This document shows, piece after piece, positions 7,659 through 14,599 of a DNA stretch of 54,532 bases. The notes below the pieces were generated by a model. The model had not been told where the DNA came from and ran no database searches. It was given only the letters and a program-made list of their open reading frames with translations. This DNA comes from JBQTHI01 sp052390035. Lineage in GTDB: Bacteria > Actinomycetota > Acidimicrobiia > Spongiisociales > ZC4RG35. The translations under genes were made by a program, and so were the position numbers. The stretch is taken from NCBI GenBank assembly GCA_052390035.1, contig JBQTHI010000055.1, positions 1 through 54,532 on the forward strand. Reading direction: 5' to 3'. Positions within the stretch are counted from its first letter, which is position 1. Every line of letters starts with the position of its first letter.

Positions 7659-8851
7659 TGATTGCTCTCGAGGCTCGGCGAGCGATCGAGTCGTTGCGTT
7701 CGGGAGTGCCGAGCGCCGCCGCGGTACGAGCGATCGGCTGTGGCCAGCCCGACCTCGTGCACCGAATCCAGGGGGTGCTGGCGCAAACCAGCCTCGATGG
7801 CGGGTTGCTGGTGCGGGCCGGCTACGGGGAGGGAAAGTCCCACTTCCTCACCTGCCTCGAGAGGGCCGCCCTCGACGCCAAATACGCCGCTAGTCGAGTG
7901 GTGATCAGTAAACAGGTGCCTCTCTCTGATCCGGTCAAGGTGATCACCGCCGCCTCCGAGGGCCTGCGGATCGGGATCGATGTCGGCCGGGGTCTCGATC
8001 AGGTCCACGACGACCTGCGGAACCTGGCGAGCGGAAAACTCGCGGAGTTGGCCGACGAGCTCGAACGGGAGGACTTCGACTCGCGCTTTCCGGCCACCGC
8101 CCTCTTGTGGGAGCAATCCCACGACGACGAGCTGCGGGATCGCATCCTCCGCTTCTGGGCCGGGGACAAACTCGGGGTGAGCAACATTCGCCGGCCGCTC
8201 AAGGAGCTTGGACTGGCAGCGGCCTACCGGCTCGGGCCGATCAAGCTCCGGGAGCTCGCTCTTCAACGGCTCCGGTTCATCCCACGGCTGCTGAAGACGG
8301 TGGGTCGGGTCGGTTGGGTGCTGCTGCTCGACGAGGTCGAGCTGATCGGCCAATATTCGCGGCTGGGACGAGCCCGGGCCTATGGCGAGCTGGCCCGCCT
8401 TCTCAACAACTTGCCGGGGGTCATCACCGTCGCCGCCATCAGCTCCGACTTCTCTCAAGCGGTCCTCGACGACAAAGGCGACCGCGACGGCATGAGGGCA
8501 TATTTGGCAGGCCGTTACCCGGAGCTGATCGAGCAAGCCGAAGCGGGAATGGCGATCATCGACCGGGCCGAGCTGTTCGTTCCACCCGACGAGGAGAGGA
8601 AACGCCGCGCCTATGTTGAGCTGCGCCGGCTCTACCGAGAGGCCTACCGCTGGTCTCCACCCGACATCGACTGGCCGCACACGGTCGGGGAAACCACCAT
8701 GCGGATCTACGTCCGGGCCTGGATCAACACCTGGGATCTAAAACGGCTCCACCCCGACTCCCGGCCCGAGGAGGCCGAACTAGAGGTGACCTCCCCCACC
8801 ATCGACTACGGCGAGGACCCCGACCTCGAATCCACCGAGGGATCCGACTGA
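7655..8851 (+). CDS. BrxD-like P-loop ATPase (operon gene C)
   Basis: 398 residues. The N-terminus (ARRAIESLRSGVPSAAAVRA) is what I expect at the start of DUF2791/BrxD proteins. Walker A is AGYGEGKS (55-62). Walker B is LLLDEVEL (223-230) with the catalytic Glu present. Residues after NNLPGVITVAAISSDFSQAV look like sensor strands of an AAA+/STAND fold. Start is GTG 7655 (GTGA overlap) or ATG 7658 (TGATG). In BREX types 2 and 3, BrxD works with BrxC, PglX, PglZ and a helicase; none of these is here. The likely role is the motor or sensor of a compact three-protein system, with phage or DNA defence as the leading guess. Confidence 0.78.
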   Translation: MMIALEARRAIESLRSGVPSAAAVRAIGCGQPDLVHRIQGVLAQTSLDGGLLVRAGYGEGKSHFLTCLERAALDAKYAASRVVISKQVPLSDPVKVITAASEGLRIGIDVGRGLDQVHDDLRNLASGKLAELADELEREDFDSRFPATALLWEQSHDDELRDRILRFWAGDKLGVSNIRRPLKELGLAAAYRLGPIKLRELALQRLRFIPRLLKTVGRVGWVLLLDEVELIGQYSRLGRARAYGELARLLNNLPGVITVAAISSDFSQAVLDDKGDRDGMRAYLAGRYPELIEQAEAGMAIIDRAELFVPPDEERKRRAYVELRRLYREAYRWSPPDIDWPHTVGETTMRIYVRAWINTWDLKRLHPDSRPEEAELEVTSPTIDYGEDPDLESTEGSD

Positions 8852-9003
8852 CCGCCACTGCTCACCCGTTTCGGCTCAAGCCCTATCCGATAGCGGGGGA
8901 GAGTGCTCTGACTGCCCGCCTGGGAACAGTTCCGCCTGGCCCGCGGCCTAGAGCTTCTCGGGAGCCCATTAGGGAATCACTTCCCCTATGCACATCTGTC
9001 ATG

Positions 9004-9017
9004 CATACTGAGGCATA
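9004..9017 (+). promoter_or_regulatory. Likely leaderless -10 element of the first vapBC module
   Basis: CATACT (9004-9009) is followed by seven bases and then the vapB ATG at 9017, which places transcription start at or next to the A of the ATG. No ribosome site is present. The second vapBC module has the same geometry. Confidence 0.4.
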
Positions 9018-9211
9018 TGAGAACGACCTTGAATCTTCGAGAGGATCTGATCGATGAGGCGCGCAAGGCGACCGGCATTGCAGAGAAGACCGCCTTGGTG
9101 CATGCCGGCCTCCAGGCGCTGGTAGACAGAGAGAGAGCCCGTCGTCTGGCAACCTTGGGGGGTTCTGAGCCTCACCTGGGGCGGCCGCGACGGCGGCGCC
9201 CCTCGTCGTGA
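9017..9211 (+). CDS. vapB: VapB-type antitoxin
   Basis: A 64-residue protein. MRTTLNLREDLIDEARKATG is the ribbon-helix-helix N-terminus common to VapB antitoxins of the DUF2191 type, and the short Arg-rich C-terminal tail would wrap the toxin. It would bind its own promoter as a dimer and neutralise the PIN toxin encoded next. The stop overlaps the toxin's GTG start by three bases. No Shine-Dalgarno sequence precedes the ATG, in line with a leaderless message. Confidence 0.88.
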   Translation: MRTTLNLREDLIDEARKATGIAEKTALVHAGLQALVDRERARRLATLGGSEPHLGRPRRRRPSS

Positions 9212-9561
9212 TCGTCGATACCTCGGTCTGGGTCGTCCACCTACGGAAGATTGAGCCACGACTCGGGGACCTGCTGGAGGATGGGGTCGTGATGATCCAT
9301 CCGTTCATCATCGGCGAACTCGCCTGCGGGAACCTTCGCAACCGAGTCGAGGTGCTCGACCTCCTGTCCTCGCTGCCACAGGCGTCGGTGGTGCAGCATA
9401 ACGAGCTACTCAGCTTCGTGGATCAGGAGCGCTTGCACGGCCGTGGCATCGGCTGGATCGACGTTCACCTACTCGCCGCAGCACGTCTGTCCGGCCAACG
9501 TTTGTGGACTCACGACCGCCGGCTACAGCAAGCGGCCGCCTTCCTGGGAGTGGCGCCGTAA
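9208..9561 (+). CDS. vapC: VapC-type PIN-domain ribonuclease toxin
   Basis: 117 residues, the full length of a VapC toxin. The four acidic residues of the PIN active site are present: D4 (IVDTS), E37 (IGELACG), D85 (GWIDVHLL) and D103 (THDRRL). Family members cleave tRNA or rRNA when the antitoxin is degraded. GTG at 9208 overlaps the antitoxin stop (GTGA), so the two are co-translated. It sits 356 bases after the BrxD-like operon, a common neighbourhood for defence genes. Confidence 0.92.
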   Translation: MIVDTSVWVVHLRKIEPRLGDLLEDGVVMIHPFIIGELACGNLRNRVEVLDLLSSLPQASVVQHNELLSFVDQERLHGRGIGWIDVHLLAAARLSGQRLWTHDRRLQQAAAFLGVAP

Positions 9562-9597
9562 GGCTCGGAACCATCGATAAGGCAGGGTGAGCAGTAG

Positions 9598-9791
9598 TTC
9601 CCCAAACCGCTGCGTGACGCCCTTGGGCTGGTTCAGAACCGGTGGAGCTGACGAGAGACGGTGCCGGGGTCCGGATCGAGGCCATAGCCGGCACCGGGAC
9701 GACAAAAAGACGGGGACGGCTCGTGATCGACACCGACCTGGCTCTGACCGATGACGACGTTCGGTCTTTGCGGCTCGCCGATCAGGCATGA
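9598..9791 (+). pseudogene. Decayed AbrB/MazE-type antitoxin
   Basis: Pieces of an AbrB-fold antitoxin survive in two frames: FPKPLRDALGLVQN from 9598, then VELTRDGAGVRIEAIAG from 9642 through RLVIDTDLALTDDDVRSLRL to the stop at 9789-9791. A frameshift separates them at about 9640, and a stop codon lies directly before the first piece, so no intact start remains. The stop still overlaps the start of the toxin remnant that follows, showing that this was once a normal module. Confidence 0.65.
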
Positions 9792-10004
9792 GCGGTCCCG
9801 CCCTGCTGGTCGATACCAGTGGGGCGGTGGCACTGGTGTGGCCGGACACGAGGCCCATGCCCGGGTGATCGACTCGGTGCCGGCGGCAGCCTCTTCGACG
9901 CCCTGGTCGGGGCGACGGCCGCTCTTCACCGGCTCTCTCTCGTCTCTAGAGATCGAAGGGCCACCGAGATCTACCGGGCCCTAGGAGCGAGCGTCGAGAT
10001 CCTG
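9788..10004 (+). pseudogene. Decayed PIN-domain toxin (VapC remnant)
   Basis: ATG 9788 begins MSGPALLVDTSGAVALVW, a PIN N-terminus with its first Asp. The frame then breaks; GHEAHARVIDSV continues in a second frame at 9842. The C-terminal end, LFDALVGATAALHRLSLVSR followed by DRRATEIYRALGASVEIL, is found in a third frame up to about 10004. The central part of the domain, including the conserved Glu region, is missing. This is therefore an internally deleted and frameshifted toxin gene. Confidence 0.7.
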
Positions 10005-10122
10005 AATCAGGTCCGAGCATTGGCTCACCTCTTGATCGCCAGCCGTCCCTTCTTGGCGCGCAGTCGCACGCGGGCCTGCCGTCACGACCGGCATCCGTTC
10101 CTCCGCTGCAAGTATTGGTCGC

Positions 10123-10422
10123 ATGGATGCTTCGATCCCGATCGCTTGCTCGCTTGAAACAGACGCCGCCAGGCGGCGGTGGCGAGACTGGAAGGCCCTC
10201 GCAGGCCAACTCCGCGCAGTGGAACGCTCGGACCAACACCTAACCATTCGCTATGGGGCGGACCACCCTCTGCGGGCTAAGTTGGAGCGGCTCGTCGAGG
10301 CCGAGCGGCAGTGCTGCGGGTTCGTTGCATGGGACCTCGATGACAGAGGCGATGAGATGGTGCTGACCATCCGGGGCGATAACTTCGGCGTGATGGCAAT
10401 GGCAGAAGCCTTCGGCTCGTGA
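10123..10422 (+). CDS. Small hypothetical protein with conserved-looking cysteines
   Basis: 99 residues. It has PIACSLET near the N-terminus and LVEAERQCCGFVAWDLDD in the centre. I recall small proteins with this ACSL and QCC pattern next to metal-resistance or regulatory genes, so the three cysteines could bind a metal; this is a weak recollection. No membrane helix or signal peptide. No clear operon partner: the next gene starts about 125 bases later. The ATG at 10123 has no strong ribosome site. Confidence 0.6.
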   Translation: MDASIPIACSLETDAARRRWRDWKALAGQLRAVERSDQHLTIRYGADHPLRAKLERLVEAERQCCGFVAWDLDDRGDEMVLTIRGDNFGVMAMAEAFGS

Positions 10423-10546
10423 GCTGACCCGAGGGATCCGTCCAGCAAGAGAGCGCTGACCGCTTTGGCGCCCTTCGGCGAGCGACAGCTGTTTGTCCTT
10501 TGGTTCCCTCAGGGTGTGGATGAGCCCTACAGTTTGTGCCGTGACG

Positions 10547-10774
10547 ATGCCACAACACGCCGTCGCCGGGGGCTTGCTGGCTTGGGCTCGGCGTAGGCGC
10601 TTTCCGACCCTGCTGCTTATCACCGGTGGGTTGTTCGTGCTCGACCTGATCGTGCCCGACTTCGTTCCGTTCGCCGATGAGATCCTGCTCGGCCTGGGAA
10701 CTCTGATCCTGGCCCGGCTCAAGGATCGGCGCCAGCTGCCGCCATCCACTGGGGGGGAGGAAGACGGGTCGTAA
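10547..10774 (+). CDS. Small membrane protein (DUF6116-like)
   Basis: About 75 residues. A hydrophobic region (FPTLLLITGGLFVLDLIVPD) is followed by FVPFADEILLGLGTLILARL, a pattern I associate with a small family of inner-membrane proteins of unknown role. The start is uncertain: ATG 10547 is given, and ATG 10520 or GTG 10541 are in frame. Its stop (TAA) shares one base with the ATG of the following gene (TAATG), so the two are translated together. Confidence 0.6.
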   Translation: MPQHAVAGGLLAWARRRRFPTLLLITGGLFVLDLIVPDFVPFADEILLGLGTLILARLKDRRQLPPSTGGEEDGS

Positions 10775-11106
10775 TGGAGGCAGTGGGGATCGTTCTCAAC
10801 ATCGATCGCGATCAGGTAGAAGAGTTCGAGCGCGGCTTTCGCGAACACGAGCTCCCGATTTGGGAGGACTTCGTGGGTCGGGGAATCATGCTCCATGCAT
10901 CACTAACTCGGATGGACATCTCCACCGTGTCGATCAACGGCGCGGTGCAATATCTGATCTCGGTCGCCTTCGCTGACGGTGAAGGCCACCATCTCCACGA
11001 CGCCGACCCACGTTTCAGGGCATGGAACGAGATGGCCGAGGCTTTCCAGATCGCGCCTCCGATCGTCACCGGCGGCGTGATCGTGATCAGCGCCGGTGAG
11101 GGCTAA
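10774..11106 (+). CDS. Hypothetical protein, possible dimeric alpha/beta-barrel fold
   Basis: 110 residues. It begins MEAVGIVLNIDRDQVEEFER and alternates strand-like and helix-like segments (IMLHASLTRMD, YLISVAFAD), followed by HHLHDADPRFRAWNEMAEAF. The pattern suggests a ferredoxin-like dimeric barrel of the monooxygenase or NIPSNAP sort, but no catalytic residues can be named. It is coupled by a one-base overlap to the preceding membrane protein. Function unknown. Confidence 0.6.
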   Translation: MEAVGIVLNIDRDQVEEFERGFREHELPIWEDFVGRGIMLHASLTRMDISTVSINGAVQYLISVAFADGEGHHLHDADPRFRAWNEMAEAFQIAPPIVTGGVIVISAGEG

Positions 11107-11123
11107 CAAGCTTGGTTGTGACG

Positions 11124-11843
11124 TCAATGCATTTGAGGTAGGACCACGTGTGATGGTCGGCTCACCAGCAGACCACTAACGAGCAATGTCCACAGAAGAA
11201 AGGTCATCAGGTCCGCCAACGGATGGAGGGAGAACGAGACCCTGGGCGGGCTGAGATAGTCAAATCCACCCGCGAGATTGAGGAGTGCCCCGGCCACTCC
11301 CAGCCAGCCCAGCCAGCGAGGCAGGCCGCCGTGGCGAAGGATGACTAACGAGGCCGCACCGAGAAACACTGCCCGCGGGAAAGAGGTGATACCGAAGAGA
11401 CCACCGGCGGCGTCGAAGAGGGTCCATCGACTGGTGATGGCGCTTTTCTGGAAGGTGGTGAAGTCGGCGAAAAGGATCTCCAATTGGAGACCCGTGAAGG
11501 CGAAGAAAAGTCCGGCGGCTAGAAGTCCGGCCCCATATGCGACCGAAGTCAGCCGGGTTGAGGCTTCGACTCTTGCCAGCGCGGTGCGCAGACTGCCTAG
11601 GAACCACAAGAACGCGGTCCAGGAGAGCGCCAACAGAACCGCTACCAGTCCCATTCGAGGCCGCTGGGTCTCGACATAAGTGGCGATGAGCCCGGGTCCA
11701 GCGATGCCCGGGTCGGGAAAGTCCCTCACGTCCAAACCCAAGGCGACCAGGAATAGCGCCACGAACAGAAGTCCGGTCGCCGCCCCGACACGTTCCCAAA
11801 CCACCTCTTCCAAGGGGGTACCCGCTTTTCGAAGGCCCGACAT
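11124..11843 (-). CDS. Integral membrane protein, DUF4386-like
   Basis: 239 residues with six predicted membrane helices, among them GAATGLLFVALFLVALGLDV, LVAVLLALSWTAFLWFLG and YGAGLLAAGLFFAFTGL. The C-terminal half (LPRWLGWLGVAGALLNLAGG) resembles DUF4386-type proteins. ATG 11843 is chosen because the protein starts just before the first helix; the frame extends upstream to 11999 but that part looks non-coding. No strong ribosome site is visible. It is convergent with the preceding gene pair. Function unknown. Confidence 0.7.
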   Translation of the reverse strand: MSGLRKAGTPLEEVVWERVGAATGLLFVALFLVALGLDVRDFPDPGIAGPGLIATYVETQRPRMGLVAVLLALSWTAFLWFLGSLRTALARVEASTRLTSVAYGAGLLAAGLFFAFTGLQLEILFADFTTFQKSAITSRWTLFDAAGGLFGITSFPRAVFLGAASLVILRHGGLPRWLGWLGVAGALLNLAGGFDYLSPPRVSFSLHPLADLMTFLLWTLLVSGLLVSRPSHVVLPQMH

Positions 11844-12097
11844 GATATTGCCCAGAAGCCGGATAGAAGCGAGCCTCTTGACTCTTGTCGGTGTGGCTGC
11901 GGCTCGAAATGGGCCGCCGGTAGGAGCTTTCACGGCCAAACGGGGACGCGACCTGGAAGGACACCGCTCGGTCGTACCCTTTCTCAAGCATCGCTGCAAG
12001 ATGAGCGGCGGCCGGGCTCAATAGCTGGTCACGCTGGTTAACCGGCTACCTGAAGCCGGGGAGAAACCTGCTCGGCCATAACCGGGGGATCGACGGA
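11844..12097. other. Intergenic stretch, nothing recognised
   Basis: About 250 bases between the membrane protein and a nitroreductase remnant. Open frames here lack plausible composition. The N-terminal two-thirds of the nitroreductase is not found here. Confidence 0.35.
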
Positions 12098-12340
12098 GTG
12101 GATTCTCATGTCAGTCGGCCCACCAGGTCTCACAACCTGGCCAAGAGTCCCGATCAGGCGTGGATCACGGTGAACCGAGAGGAACAGAGGGTGGTCGCCG
12201 AGTCGCTCCTAGACGGGGAGCGCGCCCGAGCCTGGGAGCGGGTCGTCTCATTGGCCCCGGGGTATCGGCGCTATGAAACGACCACAGACCGCCAGGTTCC
12301 GGTGATCAGACTCACCCCGCAGGGAGATCATCGAGGCTAG
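12098..12340 (+). pseudogene. C-terminal remnant of a Ddn-type F420-dependent nitroreductase
   Basis: The frame contains HNLAKSPDQAWITVNREEQR, then VVAESLLDGERARAWERVV and GYRRYETTTDRQVPVIRLTP. This is the C-terminal third of deazaflavin (F420)-dependent nitroreductases of the Ddn family, as I know them. The N-terminal part, which carries most of the F420-binding surface, is absent, and the residues before HNLAKSP are unrelated. A short protein might still be made from ATG 12098, but it would not be an enzyme. It adds to the signs of decay in this accessory region. Confidence 0.65.
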
Positions 12341-12360
12341 GCAGACATATGCGTGAGCGG

Positions 12361-12374
12361 TATGCTTATCTGTA
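12361..12374 (+). promoter_or_regulatory. Likely leaderless -10 element of the second vapBC module
   Basis: TATGCT (12361-12366) fits the TANNNT consensus and is followed by exactly seven bases before the vapB ATG at 12374. No ribosome site is seen. The spacing is the same as in the first module. Confidence 0.45.
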
Positions 12375-12616
12375 TGCGAACCACTCTTAACCTGAACCCC
12401 GATTTGATACGAGCGGCCAAGGAAGCGGCCGTTCGCACGCAACGCACCCTCACTGCAGTAATCGAGGACGCCCTCCGCCATAGCCTGCTATCCGGATCAA
12501 CCCCCGAGAGTCAGCCGGTAGACCTGGTGGTCAGCCCGGGACGCCTCCTTCCCGGAATCGACCTCGACGACTCGGCGTCACTCATCGACCTGATGGAGGG
12601 AGATGTTTCTTCTTGA
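12374..12616 (+). CDS. vapB: VapB-type antitoxin
   Basis: 80 residues. MRTTLNLNPDLIRAAKEAAV and the following TAVIEDALRH form a ribbon-helix-helix DNA-binding domain, followed by an extended acidic C-terminal tail (PGIDLDDSASLIDLMEGD) that would fill the toxin's active site. The ATG at 12374 is preferred over an upstream in-frame GTG (12353), because the domain starts there and matches the first module's start. It overlaps the toxin gene by 14 bases. Confidence 0.88.
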   Translation: MRTTLNLNPDLIRAAKEAAVRTQRTLTAVIEDALRHSLLSGSTPESQPVDLVVSPGRLLPGIDLDDSASLIDLMEGDVSS

Positions 12617-13034
12617 CATCAACGTCTTGGTCTACGCCCACAAGAGCGGAATGGAACGTCATCGGGAATACCTCGATTGGGTGAAGTCAACCGTAAGTGA
12701 TCAGGCTCCGTTCGGTCTAAGCGAGTTGGCGCTAAGCGGTTTCGTGCGAGTGGTGACCCATCCCCGGATCTTCGACCAGCCCAGCTCGCTCGACGACGCC
12801 TTTGGATTCATTGCGTCGTTGCGAGACCGACCTAACGCTGTGATGATGAGACCTGGTCCGCGTCATTGGGACATCTTCGAGATGTGCTGTCGGTCCGGCA
12901 GGGCGAACGGTTCCCATGTGGTAGACGCGTACCACGCCGCCCTCGCCATGGAGACCGGCAGCACTTGGATAACCACCGACCGAGGTTTTGCCCGCTTTCC
13001 TGGGTTGGATTGGCGCCACCCTTTGGGGCGATGA
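12603..13034 (+). CDS. vapC: VapC-type PIN-domain ribonuclease toxin
   Basis: 143 residues. The PIN acidic residues are D5 (LLDINVLVYAH), E41 (GLSELALSGF), D108 (HVVDAYHAALA) and D126 (TTDRGFARF). The length and the LDINVLVYAH start place it in the longer VapC subgroup common in actinobacteria, distinct from the toxin at 9208. It would cleave structured RNA when released from VapB. A GGAGGGAG ribosome site inside vapB (12596-12603) precedes the ATG. The gene ends 67 bases before a tRNA-Asn gene. Confidence 0.92.
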   Translation: MFLLDINVLVYAHKSGMERHREYLDWVKSTVSDQAPFGLSELALSGFVRVVTHPRIFDQPSSLDDAFGFIASLRDRPNAVMMRPGPRHWDIFEMCCRSGRANGSHVVDAYHAALAMETGSTWITTDRGFARFPGLDWRHPLGR

Positions 13035-13101
13035 TCCGGAGCGAAGCTTTGCTCGAAGGCGGTCGCGCGCTGAGTGCTTCGGGAGGGAAGCCCGCAATGG
13101 G

Positions 13102-13173
13102 CTCCGGGGGAGAGACTTGAACTCTCAACCAACGGATTAACAGTCCGCTGCTCTGCCATTGAGCTACCCCGGA
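13102..13173 (-). tRNA. tRNA-Asn (GTT)
   Basis: 72 bases on the minus strand fold as a complete tRNA: acceptor stem TCCGGGG/CCCCGGA, D stem GCTC/GAGC, anticodon stem GCGGA/TCCGT with loop CTGTTAA, and T stem GAGAG/CTCTC with loop TTCAAGT. Discriminator base is G. The anticodon is GTT. CCA is not encoded. The 3' end faces the accessory region on the left. Confidence 0.95.
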
Positions 13174-13242
13174 ATTGGCGAATTGTACCTGGCAGGGCAT
13201 ACCGGCCAGCCGGGCCGCGGTCAGGGCTGCCACAATTCAGGC

Positions 13243-13470
13243 ATGCGATTTCGTCTTGGTCTGATGGTCGGCGGTGCGGTCGGCTACGTTCTCGGCGCCC
13301 GCGCCGGTCGGCAACGTTACGAGGACATCCGTCGATGGGCGGGAGCCGTTAGGAAGAACCCGGCCGTCGAGCAGATCACCCATGTGGGGGCGAGCATGGT
13401 GACGGTTGGTCGGAAGATGGCCGCGGGAGGCTTGGAGAAAACCTCCGAGGCTATCCGTAAGCGGGCCTGA
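13243..13470 (+). CDS. YtxH-like small membrane protein
   Basis: 75 residues. MRFRLGLMVGGAVGYVLGAR is a glycine-zipper membrane segment followed by AGRQRYEDI, the usual start of YtxH-like proteins in actinobacteria; the rest is an amphipathic helix (GASMVTVGRKMAAGGLEKTS). Such proteins are thought to be stress- or envelope-related, but no activity is known. ATG 13243 is chosen over the upstream open frame, which runs into the tRNA. It is convergent with rpoD; the stop codons are two bases apart. Confidence 0.75.
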   Translation: MRFRLGLMVGGAVGYVLGARAGRQRYEDIRRWAGAVRKNPAVEQITHVGASMVTVGRKMAAGGLEKTSEAIRKRA

Positions 13471-13472
13471 AC

Positions 13473-14597
13473 TCAGCCGTTCTCGAGAAAGCCCTGCAAC
13501 GCCTTGGCCTTCTCCGGGTGGCGCAGCTTGGCCAGGGCTTTGGTTTCGAGCTGGCGGATTCGTTCCCTGGTCACCTTGAAGTGGTCACCAACTTCTTCGA
13601 GGGTCCGCATCCTTCCGTCGGCCAGGCCGAAGCGCATAATCAGCACCTCTCGTTCACGCTGGCTGAGACCTTCCAGGGCAACGGCGAGGTTCTCCTGCAA
13701 GAGCCGGAAGGTGGCGGCGTCGGCGGGTACTTCTGCCTCGAGATCTACGACAAAGTCACCGAGGGTTGAGTCGTCTTCTTCGCCGACCGGCGTCTCGAGC
13801 GAAATGGTGTCCTGGGCAATCCGAGTCAACTCGGCCAGCCGCTCCACACCCAGATCCATCTCCCTGGCGAGCTCCTCGGCGGTCGGTTCCCTCCCCAGCG
13901 ACTGGGTTAGGTCGCGCTGCGCCCGGGTGAGCTTGTTAATGGTGTCGACGATGTGGATCGGCATTCGGATGTTGCGTCCCTGGTCGGCTATCGCCCGCGT
14001 GATCGACTGACGTATCCACCAGGTGGCGTAGGTCGAGAAACGGAAACCCCGCCGGTAGTCGAAGCGCTCGACGGCTCGCATCAAGCCGAGGTTTCCCTCC
14101 TGGATCAAGTCGAGAAGCGCCATGCCCCGTCCGACGTAACGACGGGCGATAGACACCACCAGCCGCAGATTGGACTCAACCAACCGCCGTTGGGCCGCCT
14201 CCCCCCTGCGAGACGTGGCGACGAGGATTGTGCGGTCCTCAACCGACAGGTCTTGCTCCTTCTCGAGCTGGCCATCCGCCCTGATCCCTGCCTCGAACTG
14301 CATCGACAACTCGACTTCTTCTTGGGCGGTAAGCAGCCGGTAGCGCCCGATGTCGTTGAGGTACATCCGGACCGGGTCGGAGACCCATACCTCGTCAATC
14401 GCATCGAGCCCGTGATCGTGTTCCCCCTCATCCTCGGTGAGCTCGACACCGGCGCTGCGAAGGGCGTCGACTGCTCGCTCAAAGGCGTCGGGCTGTGCTT
14501 CCGCCTCCTCCAGCTCCTGCTGGACCTCGCTGACGGTGAGGAATCCCCGCTGCCGGCCGCGGCGGAGAAGCTGCTCGATCAACCGTTCGACGTCCAT
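13473..14597 (-). CDS. rpoD: RNA polymerase principal sigma factor (SigA/RpoD)
   Basis: 374 residues. Region 1.2 is DPVRMYLNDIGRYRLLTAQE. Region 2 includes NLRLVVSIARRYVGRGMALL and RGFRFSTYATWWIRQSITRA, the core-binding and -10 recognition helices. Region 3 starts at HIVDTINKLTRAQRDL, and region 4.2 is TLEEVGDHFKVTRERIRQLE, the -35 helix-turn-helix. The short acidic N-terminus fits a housekeeping sigma with a reduced region 1.1. ATG 14597 is preferred; TTG 14603 overlaps the dnaG stop. The dnaG-rpoD order is the classical macromolecular-synthesis arrangement. Confidence 0.97.
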   Translation of the reverse strand: MDVERLIEQLLRRGRQRGFLTVSEVQQELEEAEAQPDAFERAVDALRSAGVELTEDEGEHDHGLDAIDEVWVSDPVRMYLNDIGRYRLLTAQEEVELSMQFEAGIRADGQLEKEQDLSVEDRTILVATSRRGEAAQRRLVESNLRLVVSIARRYVGRGMALLDLIQEGNLGLMRAVERFDYRRGFRFSTYATWWIRQSITRAIADQGRNIRMPIHIVDTINKLTRAQRDLTQSLGREPTAEELAREMDLGVERLAELTRIAQDTISLETPVGEEDDSTLGDFVVDLEAEVPADAATFRLLQENLAVALEGLSQREREVLIMRFGLADGRMRTLEEVGDHFKVTRERIRQLETKALAKLRHPEKAKALQGFLENG

Positions 14598-14599
14598 GC

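Noticed and set aside
7562..8680. 372-codon open frame opposite the BrxD-like gene
   Set aside because: A shadow of gene C on the other strand. The plus-strand frame has Walker motifs and coupling overlaps.
5444..9016. A CRISPR array or full BREX locus around the ATPase operon
   Set aside because: I looked for regularly spaced repeats, cas genes, PglX, PglZ and Lon-like genes in the region and saw none.
12600..13240. Direct repeat of the tRNA-Asn 3' end as an attachment site
   Set aside because: Short matches such as CTCCGGGG occur elsewhere at the left end but are too short and lie in the IS fragment. No convincing att pair in the window.
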